Shown: positions 8,522 through 17,076 of the stretch, piece after piece
Numbering within the stretch: position 1 is the first letter of the stretch
Layout of the letters: every line of letters starts with the position of its first letter
The notes under the pieces: generated by a model
Told to the model about the DNA's origin: nothing
Databases searched by the model: none
What the model saw: the letters and a program-made list of their open reading frames with translations, nothing else
Position numbers and translations under genes: made by a program
Assembly: GCF_016612545.1 (NCBI RefSeq)
Contig: NZ_JAENRY010000018.1
Span: 530-64,529, forward strand
Direction: 5' to 3'
Length of the DNA: 64,000 nucleotides
Source: Streptomyces sp. MBT65
GTDB lineage: Bacteria; Actinomycetota; Actinomycetes; Streptomycetales; Streptomycetaceae

Positions 8522-8543
8522 GCTGTGACATCCCGGTCACAGC
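8522..8543. promoter_or_regulatory. GCTGTGAC inverted repeat between ndh and the dehydrogenase
   Basis: GCTGTGAC-ATCCCG-GTCACAGC, eight perfect pairs with a six-base centre. It overlaps the stop of the upstream dehydrogenase (8537-8539) and ends about 52 bases before the ndh start on the minus strand, so it may be a terminator for the former, an operator for the latter, or both. It resembles but does not match Crp or Rex sites (the centre is two bases too long). Confidence 0.5.
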
Positions 8544-9601
8544 AGGTCGACGAGCCCCGCCGTGAACTCGGCCGTCGTCGCCGTGCCGCCGAGGTCCGGG
8601 GTGCGCAGCCGGGTCGTGGACAGCAGCGTGGCGATCGCGTCGGTGACGGCGCCGGCCGCCTCCGGGTGGCCGAGGTGGTCCAGCATCATCGCGGCGGACC
8701 AGATCGCGCCGAGCGGGTCGGCGATGCCGCGCCCGGCGATGTCGGGGGCCGAGCCGTGCACCGGCTCGAACATGGAGGGGAAGTCCCGCTCGGGGTTGAG
8801 GTTGGCGGCGGGCGCGATGCCGATGCCGCCGGCGATCGCCGCCGCCAGGTCGCTGAGGATGTCACCGAAGAGATTGGACGCCACGACGACGTCGAAGCGC
8901 CCGGGATCGAGCACGAACTTCGCGGCCAGCGCGTCGATGTGCTCCTGGTCCCACGCCACCCCCGGGTGCAGGGCGGCGCGCTCGGCGACGAGTTCGTCCC
9001 AGAAGGGCATCGTGTGCACGATCCCGTTGGACTTCGTCGCCGAGGTCAGCCGCCCGGACCGCCCGGCGGCCAGCTCGAAGGCGTAATCCACAACCCGGGT
9101 CACGCCCTTGCGCGTGAACACCGCCTCCTGCACGGCCGTCTCCTCCGGCAGCCCCCGGTACAGCCGCCCGCCGATCTCGCCGTACTCGCCCTCGACGTTC
9201 TCCCGTACGACGACGAAGTCCACCTCGCCCGGCCGGGCCTCGCGCAGCGGGCTGGGCACGCCGTCGAAGACACGGATCGGGCGCAGGTTCACGTACTGCT
9301 GGAAGCCGCGCCTGATGGGGATCAGCAGCCCCCACAGCGAGACATGGTCCGGGACCCCGGGGTAGCCGACCGCCCCGAGCAGGATCGCGTCGTGCCCGCG
9401 GATCAGGTCCAGCCCGTCCGCGGGCATCATCGAGCCCTCCGCGAGATACCGCTCGCAGGACCAGTCGAAGGTGTCGTAGGCGAACGCGATCCCGTGCCGG
9501 CCGGCAACGACGTCCAGCACCCGACGGGCCGCGGGCACGACCTCGGCGCCGATGCCGTCACCGGGGATCAGGGCGATGCGGTGCTTCTTGAAGGGAGACA
9601 T
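8537..9601 (-). CDS. tartrate/D-malate dehydrogenase (isopropylmalate dehydrogenase family)
   Basis: 354-residue NAD-dependent beta-decarboxylating dehydrogenase. Family features are IALIPGDGIGAEV at the N-terminus, LRPIR, VVVRENVEGEY, the metal-binding stretch NLFGDILSDLAAAIAGG and FEPVHGSAPDIAG. The sequence PGVPDHVSLWGLLIPIRR and FQQYVNLRPI are typical of tartrate dehydrogenase/D-malate dehydrogenase rather than LeuB. It would oxidise D-malate or tartrate in the cytosol to pyruvate or related acids. The upstream 96 bases carry an operator-like palindrome and 13-bp repeats, and the next gene upstream on the same strand is a LysR regulator, suggesting induction by its substrate. Exact substrate is inference. 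Confidence 0.85.
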   Translation of the reverse strand: MSPFKKHRIALIPGDGIGAEVVPAARRVLDVVAGRHGIAFAYDTFDWSCERYLAEGSMMPADGLDLIRGHDAILLGAVGYPGVPDHVSLWGLLIPIRRGFQQYVNLRPIRVFDGVPSPLREARPGEVDFVVVRENVEGEYGEIGGRLYRGLPEETAVQEAVFTRKGVTRVVDYAFELAAGRSGRLTSATKSNGIVHTMPFWDELVAERAALHPGVAWDQEHIDALAAKFVLDPGRFDVVVASNLFGDILSDLAAAIAGGIGIAPAANLNPERDFPSMFEPVHGSAPDIAGRGIADPLGAIWSAAMMLDHLGHPEAAGAVTDAIATLLSTTRLRTPDLGGTATTAEFTAGLVDLL

Positions 9602-9660
9602 GGCAGCGATTGCAGCAACGGTCCGTCCGCCCCGTCCAAGACCGACTGCCCATGTGCCTT

Positions 9661-9703
9661 ATAGGCCGTGCTTATGAACAGTGCTTATGAGCAGTGCTTA
9701 TGA
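9661..9703. promoter_or_regulatory. LysR operator candidate plus three tandem 13-bp repeats
   Basis: ATAGGC-CGT-GCTTAT at 9661-9675 is a near-palindrome matching the perfect ATAGGC-CAC-GCCTAT on the other side of the lysR gene. It runs into three copies of GTGCTTATGA starting at 9668, 9681 and 9694, exactly 13 bases apart. The third copy contains the lysR stop codon. The array lies upstream of the tartrate/malate dehydrogenase gene (start 9601). Confidence 0.65.
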
Positions 9704-10606
9704 AGGCGGTTCTACGGCGGTGTCGGCGTCCTCCGGCAGTGCCGTGCGCAGGAACGCGCGCGCCGCCGGGGTCGTCGTGCCGTGCCGGGCGACCAGGGTC
9801 ACCCGCAGGGTCGTGCGCGGCTCCAGGTCCAGTACCCGGACGCCCGTCCGCAGGGCCGGCTCCCGCCAGGCGTCGGTGACCACGGCGAGGCCCGCGCCCG
9901 CGAGGACCAGCGGGAGGATCGCCACCCGGTGCTCGGTCTCGACCGCGAGGGTCACCGCCACGCCCTCGGCGATCAGGTCGTCGACGTACCGGCGCATCCC
10001 GGTGCCCTGCTGCCCGACGATCAGCCGGTGCCCGGCGAGGTCCTTCCGGTCCACCGCGGTCGTGCCCGGGGCGAAGGGGCCGTCCGGCGGCGCGAGCAGC
10101 ACGAACCGCTGCTCCGGGAGCGGGTGGGTGCGGACCTCCGTGTCCGGGACCGGGTCCGGGGAGGCCAGCAGGCCCAGCTCCGTGACGCCGGTGCGCACCA
10201 TCTCGATCACGTCCCGGGCGGTGAACGCGGCCCGTACGGTCACCGACACACCCGGATGGGCCCGGTGGAAGCGGCTGATCATCCCGGTGAGCGGGGCGAG
10301 GGCCTGGGACGGCATGGCCGCGATCCGCACCCGGCCGGTGCGCAGCCCGTGCACCGACTCGACGCTCGCCCGCGCCAGTTCGAGGCCGCGGACCGCCGCG
10401 CGGGCCGGTTCGATGAGCGCCGTACCGGCATCGGTGAGGACGACCCTGCGGCCGACGCGGTCGAAGAGGTCGCTGCCGAGGTCCCGTTCCAAGGCCCGGA
10501 TCGCCTGGGAGAGCGAGGGCTGGGAGAGGTAGAGCGCGGTCGCCGCACGGTTGAAGCCGCCGTGGTCGACCACCGCGAGGAAGTACTCCAACTGCCGGAC
10601 GTCCAT
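9698..10606 (-). CDS. LysR-family transcriptional regulator
   Basis: 302-residue LysR regulator with the N-terminal winged helix-turn-helix (MDVRQLEYFLAVVDHGGFNR, then AATALYLSQPSLSQAIRALE) and a C-terminal effector-binding fold from about residue 90. It lies between a tartrate/malate dehydrogenase on the same strand and a divergent dehalogenase-like hydrolase. The two intergenic regions share an ATAGGC/GCCTAT-type palindrome, which fits one regulator controlling both neighbours. Effector unknown; an organic or halo-organic acid is a guess from the target genes. Confidence 0.9.
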   Translation of the reverse strand: MDVRQLEYFLAVVDHGGFNRAATALYLSQPSLSQAIRALERDLGSDLFDRVGRRVVLTDAGTALIEPARAAVRGLELARASVESVHGLRTGRVRIAAMPSQALAPLTGMISRFHRAHPGVSVTVRAAFTARDVIEMVRTGVTELGLLASPDPVPDTEVRTHPLPEQRFVLLAPPDGPFAPGTTAVDRKDLAGHRLIVGQQGTGMRRYVDDLIAEGVAVTLAVETEHRVAILPLVLAGAGLAVVTDAWREPALRTGVRVLDLEPRTTLRVTLVARHGTTTPAARAFLRTALPEDADTAVEPPS

Positions 10607-10648
10607 GGTGCGTTGCGCCTTCCCTCACCCGTACGTGGAAGAACCGTC

Positions 10649-10665
10649 GATAGGCCACGCCTATC
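10649..10665. promoter_or_regulatory. perfect palindrome in lysR/hydrolase divergent region
   Basis: GATAGGC-CAC-GCCTATC, 17 bases, located 43 bases before the lysR start on one side and 57 before the hydrolase ATG on the other. Its T-N11-A form fits LysR-family operators, and the same core recurs at 9661-9675. Confidence 0.65.
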
Positions 10666-10721
10666 TGCATTGTCGGCCACGGGTCTTGGACGGGCCGCCC
10701 GGGCCCTGCTGGGATCGGACC

Positions 10722-11624
10722 ATGAAGAGTCCGCTGCTCGCAGCCTTCGCCCGGCACACCGTCGACGCGGACGGTGTCCGTATCCACGTGCGGACGGCCG
10801 GGCAGGGACCACCGGTCCTGCTGCTGCACGGCTACCCCCAGACCCACGCCATCTGGCACCACATCGCCCCGCGCCTGGCCGAGACCCACACCGTGGTCCT
10901 CACCGACCTGCGCGGCTACGGCGACAGCGACAAGCCGCCGTCGGACGCCGGGCACACCCCGTACGCCAAGCGGGCCATGGCCCGTGACCAGCTGCTGGTC
11001 ATGCGGGAGCTGGGCTTCGAGCGGTTCGCGGTGGCCGGGCACGACCGGGGCGGCCGGGTCGCCCACCGCCTGGCCCTCGACCGTCCGCGGGCGGTCTCCG
11101 CGCTGGCGGTCCTGGACATCGTGCCGACCCGGCACGCCTATCTGCACGCCGACGCCGACTTCGGGCGCGGCTACTACCACTGGTTCTTCCTGACGGCGGG
11201 GAACGGCATCCCCGAGCATCTGATCGGCGCCGACCCGGAGTTCTGGATCCGGGCCCGGATGGGCGCCCGCCACCACGGCGGCACCCCCTTCCACCCGGAC
11301 GCGCAGGCCGAGTACGTGCGCTGCTTCTCCGACCCGGCCGCGATCCACGCCTCCTGCGAGGACTACCGCGCGGCCGGCTCCATCGACCTCGTCCACGACG
11401 AGGAGGACGCGACGGCCGGACGCCGACTCACCCAGCCGCTGCTCGCGCTCTGGGGCGAGCACAGCTTCGTCGGCCGCCACTACGACGTCCCGGCCGTCTG
11501 GTCCGGGTACGCCGACGACGTCACGGGTGCGGGGCTGCCCTGCGACCACTACGTCCCCGAGGAGGCACCGGAGGAGACCCTCGGCCACCTCCGGTCCTTC
11601 CTCGCGGCGCACGACACGCCCTGA
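10722..11624 (+). CDS. haloacetate dehalogenase-like alpha/beta hydrolase
   Basis: 300-residue cytosolic alpha/beta hydrolase. The nucleophile elbow reads AGHDRGGRVAHR, with aspartate instead of serine, as in fluoroacetate/haloacetate dehalogenases; the DRxxR arginines that bind the carboxylate are present. Further matches are HGYPQTHAIWH (oxyanion region), VLDIVPT carrying the acid, YYHWFFL with the histidine-tryptophan pair that in the characterised enzyme holds the halide, and a late CDHYVPEEAPEE with the catalytic histidine. It is divergent from a LysR gene with a palindrome between. Hydrolysis of a haloacetate to glycolate is the likely reaction; an epoxide hydrolase is less likely because of the DRxxR and HW pairs. 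Confidence 0.8.
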   Translation: MKSPLLAAFARHTVDADGVRIHVRTAGQGPPVLLLHGYPQTHAIWHHIAPRLAETHTVVLTDLRGYGDSDKPPSDAGHTPYAKRAMARDQLLVMRELGFERFAVAGHDRGGRVAHRLALDRPRAVSALAVLDIVPTRHAYLHADADFGRGYYHWFFLTAGNGIPEHLIGADPEFWIRARMGARHHGGTPFHPDAQAEYVRCFSDPAAIHASCEDYRAAGSIDLVHDEEDATAGRRLTQPLLALWGEHSFVGRHYDVPAVWSGYADDVTGAGLPCDHYVPEEAPEETLGHLRSFLAAHDTP

Positions 11625-11716
11625 ACCCAGCTCCATCGTGATGGCCGATCCGGATCGCGGCGACCTACGGACACCGCGTCGCGGTGGCCCGTGCCGCGCG
11701 GATGGCGTCCATGCCG

Positions 11717-12652
11717 TCAACCGGCCGGGAAATAATGGCCGTTGTCCAGATCGGCGAGCAGGCCGGGCTGAGCGGGTTCCCAGCCGAGGGTCCGGCGGGT
11801 GACGAGGTTGGACGCCGGGTAGCTCTGCGTGACGATGTTCGCGAGGAACCCGAAGTAGCCCGGCACCATCAGCACGTCCGCCGGAACGCTCACGACGGGC
11901 AGGCCCAGGCGGCTGCCGATGGCCTCGGCGATCACGCGGAGCGGGACGGCCCCGTCCCCGACCGCGTGCCAGTACCTGCCGGCCGGCCCCTTCTCCAGCG
12001 CCAGGCGGAACAAGGAGGCGGCGTCGCGGGCGTGCACGGCGTTCCACAGGTTCGCGCCGTCGCCGGGGTAGCCGACGTAGCCCTTCTCCTTCGCGAGCGC
12101 GATCAGCTGTACGAGGAAGCCGGCGCGATCGGTCGTGCTGTGCGCGATGTTGGCGATCCGCACGACGGAGGACCGCACTCCCTGTTCGGCGAGGCCGACC
12201 ACGGTGGTTTCCACGACGTTGCGAACCCGCAGGGTGCCCCTGTGCTCGTCGCCGCCGGGAAGGGCCGGGTCCTCCTCGGTGGCCGGCCGGCCCAGGTTCC
12301 CGGGCGAGCCTATGCTCCCGGCCGCGACCAGCGGCTTTCCGGTTCCCGCCAGTGCCTCGCCGTACGCGAGCATGATCGGGAGCTCCGCGGCGGCCACGGC
12401 GTCGATCCCGCCGGACGGAAGCAGGTCCTGCCGGTGCGCGACATGGATGACGCCGTCGGAGTCCGCGGCCGCCTCCTTGAGCCCGTCGAGATCCTCCAGG
12501 CCGCCGCGGCGCACCTTCGCGCCGAGCGCGGACACCGCCGCCGCGGCCGTGTCCGACCGGGCCAGACCGGTGACCTCGTGTCCGGCGGCGATGAGCTCGG
12601 GGATGATGTACGAACCGGAATGACCGGTCCCGCCGGTGACGAAAACGCGCAC
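11717..12652 (-). CDS. NAD(P)-dependent epimerase/dehydratase-like SDR
   Basis: 311-residue extended short-chain dehydrogenase-like protein. The Rossmann motif VTGGTGHSGSYI stands at the N-terminus, followed by GLARSD, HVAHRQD and a substrate region with SSVVRIANIAH and VHARDAASLFRLALE. It probably acts on a small carbonyl or sugar substrate in the cytosol, but nothing visible fixes which. It lies 57 bases downstream of the F420-reductase-like gene on the same strand, so the two likely form an operon opposite a LysR regulator. Confidence 0.85.
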   Translation of the reverse strand: MRVFVTGGTGHSGSYIIPELIAAGHEVTGLARSDTAAAAVSALGAKVRRGGLEDLDGLKEAAADSDGVIHVAHRQDLLPSGGIDAVAAAELPIMLAYGEALAGTGKPLVAAGSIGSPGNLGRPATEEDPALPGGDEHRGTLRVRNVVETTVVGLAEQGVRSSVVRIANIAHSTTDRAGFLVQLIALAKEKGYVGYPGDGANLWNAVHARDAASLFRLALEKGPAGRYWHAVGDGAVPLRVIAEAIGSRLGLPVVSVPADVLMVPGYFGFLANIVTQSYPASNLVTRRTLGWEPAQPGLLADLDNGHYFPAG

Positions 12653-12709
12653 GCTACTGCTCCTTGTGAATGGTGTGGCGCGAGAAGTGGTGGTGGGGGT
12701 GCGGTGCGG

Positions 12710-13342
12710 TCAGCCGAGAAGGCTGACGCCGAGGGAGAAGTCGGTGTGCTTGACGGAGTGGGCGACGAGGCCCAGCTCCAGCAGGCCGGCGTTCTCCAGC
12801 GCCCGCGCCATGGCCAGCCGCCCGGTGTCCAACGGGCGCAGTCCCAGGCTCTCGACGAACGCCGACACGCGCGCCTTCGCCTCGGGGTCGTCGCCCGCGA
12901 TGAACACGTCCAGGGGACGGCCCTCGGCCGAGCCGGCGGCCAGCACATGGGAGAACAGGGTGTTGAACGCCTTGACGACATGAGTGTCGGCGGGGGCGGC
13001 CTTGGCGATCTCCTCCGCGCCGGAGCTGCCGTCGGGGGTGACAAGGCCCGTGAGATCGGGGGCGACGGGGTTGGTGATGTCGACGATGATCTTGCCGCGC
13101 AGTGCGTCCCCGTACGCGCCGACCACCGCCGCCGCGCCGGCGTACGGCACGGCGAGGACCACGATGTCCCCGGCCGGGGCCGCGCCGGCCGTCCCGACAG
13201 TGGCGCCGTCGAGCGCGGCGGCCAGTTCCTCGGCCTTGGCCGGGTCGCGGCCGATGATCTCGACGGCGTTGCCGCCGGCGAGCGCCCGGCCGGCCAGGGC
13301 GCGGGCCATGTTTCCCAGGCCGACAATGCTGATGCCGCTCAT
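12710..13342 (-). CDS. F420-dependent NADP reductase-like oxidoreductase
   Basis: 210-residue protein of the NADP oxidoreductase (coenzyme F420-dependent) family. It has the dinucleotide motif ISIVGLGNMARALAGRALAGG, then VVLAVPYAGAAAV and the conserved VDITNPVAPD and VVKAFNTLFSHVLAAG. Homologues transfer hydride between NADPH and F420 or reduce other small molecules. ATG 13342 is preceded by AGGAACACCA and fits the family; a longer frame upstream lacks a site. It is first in a likely two-gene operon with the SDR and divergent from a LysR gene, the two separated by a 13-bp repeat array. Confidence 0.85.
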   Translation of the reverse strand: MSGISIVGLGNMARALAGRALAGGNAVEIIGRDPAKAEELAAALDGATVGTAGAAPAGDIVVLAVPYAGAAAVVGAYGDALRGKIIVDITNPVAPDLTGLVTPDGSSGAEEIAKAAPADTHVVKAFNTLFSHVLAAGSAEGRPLDVFIAGDDPEAKARVSAFVESLGLRPLDTGRLAMARALENAGLLELGLVAHSVKHTDFSLGVSLLG

Positions 13343-13423
13343 TGGTGTTCCTGCTTTCTGAAGCTGAAGAGGACGCCATGACCACTCGTCGTTGTTGTCG
13401 GCGGTCATGTCGTCAATTCCGGC

Positions 13424-13468
13424 GAATTCCTGTGCTGAATTCCTGTGCCGAATTCTTGTGTCGAATTC
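13424..13468. repeat. 13-bp tandem array of GAATTC-centred repeats
   Basis: GAATTC occurs at 13424, 13437, 13450 and 13463, exactly every 13 bases, with the linkers CTGTGCT, CTGTGCC and TTGTGTC. The array lies in the divergent region between the F420-reductase-like gene and the second lysR, and each unit contains the palindrome GAATTC, so it probably binds a multimeric regulator. Confidence 0.8.
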
Positions 13469-13502
13469 GGTCCGGCCCTCTTGGGTACCTATTCAGGTTG
13501 CC

Positions 13503-13532
13503 ATTGGTCCGAGTGGAAAGTCCAAGACCAAT
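13503..13532. promoter_or_regulatory. ATTGGTC/GACCAAT inverted repeat
   Basis: ATTGGTC at 13503-13509 is matched by GACCAAT at 13526-13532 with 16 bases between. It is 47 bases before the lysR ATG at 13579 and 35 bases after the 13-bp array, so it is a candidate autoregulatory site. Confidence 0.45.
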
Positions 13533-13578
13533 TTCGGCCCTGGTGATACCTTGGAGGCATCACCGGCCGGGAGGCGCC

Positions 13579-14481
13579 ATGGATCTGGACCTGCGCAAAC
13601 TGCGGTACTTCGTCGCCGTGGCCGACCGCTTGCACTTCGGCCGCGCCGCTGAGGAGCTGCATATCGCGCAGCCGGTGCTCAGCCGGCAGATCCGCGCGCT
13701 CGAGCAGGATCTCGGCGCCTCGCTGTTCACCAGGGATCGCCATGGCGTGGCGCTCACCGACGCGGGCCGGCAACTGCTGGCCGACGCCGGTCCGCTGCTC
13801 GCCTCCGCGCACGCGGTCCGCCGCCGGGCGTCCGTGGCCGCCCGCGGCAGTCGGCGGCTGACGGTCGGTTTCCGGGCCGGCATCCCGGTCGTCCCGGCGG
13901 CGCGGGCGTTCGAGGCCCGGCACCCGGACGTGATCGTGGACGTGCGGCGGATCGAAGGGGACGAGCAGGCCCCGATGCTGCTCGACGGCCGCATCGACGT
14001 CGGCTATGTGCGGCTGCCCATCGACGAGTCCGGCCTGCGCGTCACCCCGCTGTACACCGAGCCGCGGGTGGCGGTGCTGCCCGCCGGCCACCGGCTGGCC
14101 GGCAAGGAGGAGGTCACCGAGGCCGAGCTGGCCGGCGAACCGCTGGTCTGGCACGCCGACCCGAGCACGCAGCCCACCAGGCGCCCGCACCCCAACGCCG
14201 GATATGTGGTGCGCGGGGTGGACGAGACGCTGGAGCATGTCGCGGCCGGGCGGGGCATTTCGTTCCTGGCCCGTTCGGCGGCCGTTTTCTATTCCCATCC
14301 GGATGTCGTCTATGTGCCCATTCCGGATCTGGCTCCCGACCAGGTGTGCCTCGCGGCGGCGGAATCGCACACCTCGCCCGTGGTCGACGACTTCTTCAGC
14401 GCGGCTCAGGCGGCGGCCGAGATCACGGCGGAATGTGGGAACTATGAAATGTGGCAGCAGGGAATCGATGCCATTTCATAA
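13579..14481 (+). CDS. LysR-family transcriptional regulator
   Basis: 300-residue LysR regulator. The helix-turn-helix spans RYFVAVADRLHFGRAAEELH and IAQPVLSRQIRALEQDLG, and the effector domain starts near residue 90 (RLTVGFRAGIPVVPAARAF). ATG 13579 sits behind GGGAGG (13569-13574). It is divergent from the F420-reductase-like/SDR pair, which are its likely targets in the usual LysR arrangement. Effector unknown. Confidence 0.92.
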   Translation: MDLDLRKLRYFVAVADRLHFGRAAEELHIAQPVLSRQIRALEQDLGASLFTRDRHGVALTDAGRQLLADAGPLLASAHAVRRRASVAARGSRRLTVGFRAGIPVVPAARAFEARHPDVIVDVRRIEGDEQAPMLLDGRIDVGYVRLPIDESGLRVTPLYTEPRVAVLPAGHRLAGKEEVTEAELAGEPLVWHADPSTQPTRRPHPNAGYVVRGVDETLEHVAAGRGISFLARSAAVFYSHPDVVYVPIPDLAPDQVCLAAAESHTSPVVDDFFSAAQAAAEITAECGNYEMWQQGIDAIS

Positions 14482-14685
14482 CACGGTTGAGCAGTCCGCT
14501 TTGCGATAGCGGCGCCGACAAAGTGGTGCGGCAGACAGTGCTGACGGCTCGCGGTCGCGGGGGAGGAGCGGCCGCGCCCCGGGTTGTCGAGGGACACCCC
14601 GGGAACGGGCGCTGTGCGGGGAGGAGGACCGACCGCACTCACCAGGAGGGCAGTCCCGGCGAGTGCCAGTGCGCGCGCTGACCGC

Positions 14686-17076
14686 CTACTCCGTGCGAAG
14701 TGCCGTCGCCGTGCGGGCCCTGGCCGCCCAGCCCGCCGGAAGCAGCGCCCCCAGCACGGCGATCGCGACGCCGGCCAGCCCCAGCAGCACCAGCTGGGGA
14801 GCGTCGTACACATCGAGGATCGACGGCGGCAGATTGGTGCCCGCCGCGTGCCCCATCACCGGCAGTACGAAGCCGTGCAGAGCGAACCCGAGCGGTACCC
14901 CGATCAGTCCGCCGAGCACGCCGATCCCGGCCACCGAGGCGAGTACGAGGCTCACGGTCTGCCGCGGCGACATACCGAGTGCCTTGCAGACGCCCAGGTC
15001 GTGGACCCGTTCGCGGGTGTCGAGGACGACGGAGTTGAGCACACCGAGGCCTGCCACGGAGACCAGCATGAGGGTGAGCAGCACCGCGATCGCGTCCAGG
15101 ACGAGGATCATGTTCTCCTGCTGCGAGGGGGAGTTGGCGATGACGTCGCCGCCCAGCGGCTCCACCACCGCGTGCAGCTTCGCGGCGTACGCGGCGGGGG
15201 AGACACCCGGCTTCACCTCGATCTGGAAGGCCTGGGGCGCTGCCCCGGCGAAGCTCGCGAGGTCCGCGTGGATCGACAGGCCGTCGTTCGAGGTGTCGAA
15301 GGCCTCGCCGACGATCTTCAGGGCCTGGGTGTCCTTCCCGAGGGTGACCCGGACCGTGTCGCCGATCTCGGTGTCGGTCCGTTCCAGGAAGTTCGTGGGT
15401 ACGACGGCCTGCCCCGCGCCGGTGATCCAGTGCCCGGAGATCATCTCGTAGCTGCCGGGACGTGAATCGCCCTGGTAGAGGGTGGCCTGGACCGAGCCGG
15501 AGATCCCCGCCACGGTGACGTCGTCCTTGGCCATGCCGTAGTACGAGGCCGTGCCGGCCTGCGCCTCGATGGCGGCGCGGATCTTCGCCGGGTCGGCGGA
15601 CGGAAGACCGGCACTTCCCTTCCCGGGGTGCAGGTGGCGGACTCCGCCTCCGGCGCCGCCCGGAACGGTCTGCCCGCCGGCGACGGCGGTGACCGCCGCG
15701 CGGTCCTCGGGATCGGACGCGGTGCCGACCGCGTTCAGGGACGAGGTCAGCCCCACCGCGAAGGTCGCCGCGACCGTGCCGAAGGCCACCGCGAGCAGCA
15801 TCGCGGCCGTACGGACCGGATGGGCGAAGGGACTGGCGAGTCCGTAGGTCACCGCCCGCGGCAGCGGCAGCCGCCCGACCGCCCGGTGCGCCCACTGGCC
15901 GCGCCCGGTGCGGGGGGCCCGGCCGATCGCGATGGCCTCGACCGTGCGCAGCCGCCCGGCCCGCAGCGCGGGGACCAGCGCCGCGATCCCGACGATCAGC
16001 AGCGTGCCGGCCGGTACGACGACGTCCACCCACCAGGCCACCGTCAGCGAGGCGCTGCCGTAGACCTGCTCGGTGTCCTTCAGCAGGGGAACGGCCAGCA
16101 CATTGCCGAGCACGACCCCGAGGGCGATACCCGCGCCGGCCGGGATCAGAGCCTGGGCGACATAGGCCCGTACGACCTCGCGCGGGGTGAAGCCGATGGC
16201 CTTGAGGATGCCGATCCTGCGCAGGCCGGTGCCGACCGCGCCGCTGACCACGCTGCTGATGATGATCACGGACATCACGATGCCGAGCACGCCGAAGGCC
16301 ACCATGAACGGGATGGTCGCCGCCGCGCCCGTGTCGGCGGCCCGCTTGGTGTCCAGGTAGGACTGGGTGCCCAGCAGGGCCCCGGACGGTACGGCGGCGG
16401 TGAGCTTCTTGCGGTCGGCGGAGAGCTGCGCCTTGGTTCCCGCGGAGTCGAAGCGGTAGAGCATCTGCCGTGTGACCGGTGTGTCCTTCGAGGCCAGCGC
16501 ACCGACCTGTTCCGGGGTCGCCCAGGCATCGGCGGTCTCGGCGGCCGACACCGCGAAGCCGACGATCTTCAGGGTCGGGCTGTCGGCGGCGTCCGAGGCC
16601 TTCAGGGTGGAACCGACCCCGAGGAAGGGGCCTTTGAACGACGCGGAGAGAACGATCTCGCCCGGCTTCGTGGCCCACCGGCCGGACTGGAGGTCCAGGT
16701 CGTCCACGTCGGCGTGCGGACCGGACCGCCCGACCAGACTCAGGTCCGGCAGGTGCCCGCCGTCCGGATCGACCGGGCTGATGGTCGTCGACGGATAGGG
16801 CCCCGCGCTCGCGGTGACGCCGTCCAGCCGTCTCGTCGCCTTCAGTTGTGCCGCACTCACCTTGGCCGGATCGAACTGCGCGGTGATGTGCGGACCGTGC
16901 TGCTTGGCGAAGGCGTGGTCGAAGGGGGCGTTCGAGGCGACGATGAGCGACCCGGCGATGACGGCCGCGGCGACCGCCATCATGGTGGCCACGGCGATCA
17001 CCACCGTCTGCACCCGCCGTCGGCCCACCCCGGAACGTACGACCCGGCCGAGCGCGCCGGTGCCGTAGAGGTTCAT
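14686..17076 (-). CDS. FtsX/MacB-type ABC transporter permease
   Basis: 796-residue membrane protein with the doubled FtsX layout: a first membrane helix near residue 30, a large extracellular part, three helices around residues 260-430, a second anchor helix (RTAAMLLAVAFGTVAATFAV), a second extracellular part and three final helices with LDTRERVHDLGVCKALGMSP. Such permeases work with MacB/LolD ATPases in export of peptides, lipids or drugs or in envelope stress sensing. The partner ATPase is immediately upstream. The start region is part of a 35-bp duplicated junction that leaves the ATPase stop 31 bases away. Substrate unknown. Confidence 0.9.
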   Translation of the reverse strand: MNLYGTGALGRVVRSGVGRRRVQTVVIAVATMMAVAAAVIAGSLIVASNAPFDHAFAKQHGPHITAQFDPAKVSAAQLKATRRLDGVTASAGPYPSTTISPVDPDGGHLPDLSLVGRSGPHADVDDLDLQSGRWATKPGEIVLSASFKGPFLGVGSTLKASDAADSPTLKIVGFAVSAAETADAWATPEQVGALASKDTPVTRQMLYRFDSAGTKAQLSADRKKLTAAVPSGALLGTQSYLDTKRAADTGAAATIPFMVAFGVLGIVMSVIIISSVVSGAVGTGLRRIGILKAIGFTPREVVRAYVAQALIPAGAGIALGVVLGNVLAVPLLKDTEQVYGSASLTVAWWVDVVVPAGTLLIVGIAALVPALRAGRLRTVEAIAIGRAPRTGRGQWAHRAVGRLPLPRAVTYGLASPFAHPVRTAAMLLAVAFGTVAATFAVGLTSSLNAVGTASDPEDRAAVTAVAGGQTVPGGAGGGVRHLHPGKGSAGLPSADPAKIRAAIEAQAGTASYYGMAKDDVTVAGISGSVQATLYQGDSRPGSYEMISGHWITGAGQAVVPTNFLERTDTEIGDTVRVTLGKDTQALKIVGEAFDTSNDGLSIHADLASFAGAAPQAFQIEVKPGVSPAAYAAKLHAVVEPLGGDVIANSPSQQENMILVLDAIAVLLTLMLVSVAGLGVLNSVVLDTRERVHDLGVCKALGMSPRQTVSLVLASVAGIGVLGGLIGVPLGFALHGFVLPVMGHAAGTNLPPSILDVYDAPQLVLLGLAGVAIAVLGALLPAGWAARARTATALRTE

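Noticed and set aside
8522..8543. Crp or Rex operator in GCTGTGACATCCCGGTCACAGC.
   Set aside because: TGTGA and TCACA are eight bases apart instead of six, so it does not match either consensus; kept only as a generic inverted repeat.
7034..9664. A plus-strand open frame of 876 codons opposite ndh and the tartrate/malate dehydrogenase.
   Set aside because: Both opposite-strand genes are clear family members; the antisense frame is a composition shadow.
11672..11686. CACCGCG-T-CGCGGTG palindrome as a terminator between the hydrolase and the SDR.
   Set aside because: A one-base loop shortens the usable stem to about five pairs; too weak to call.
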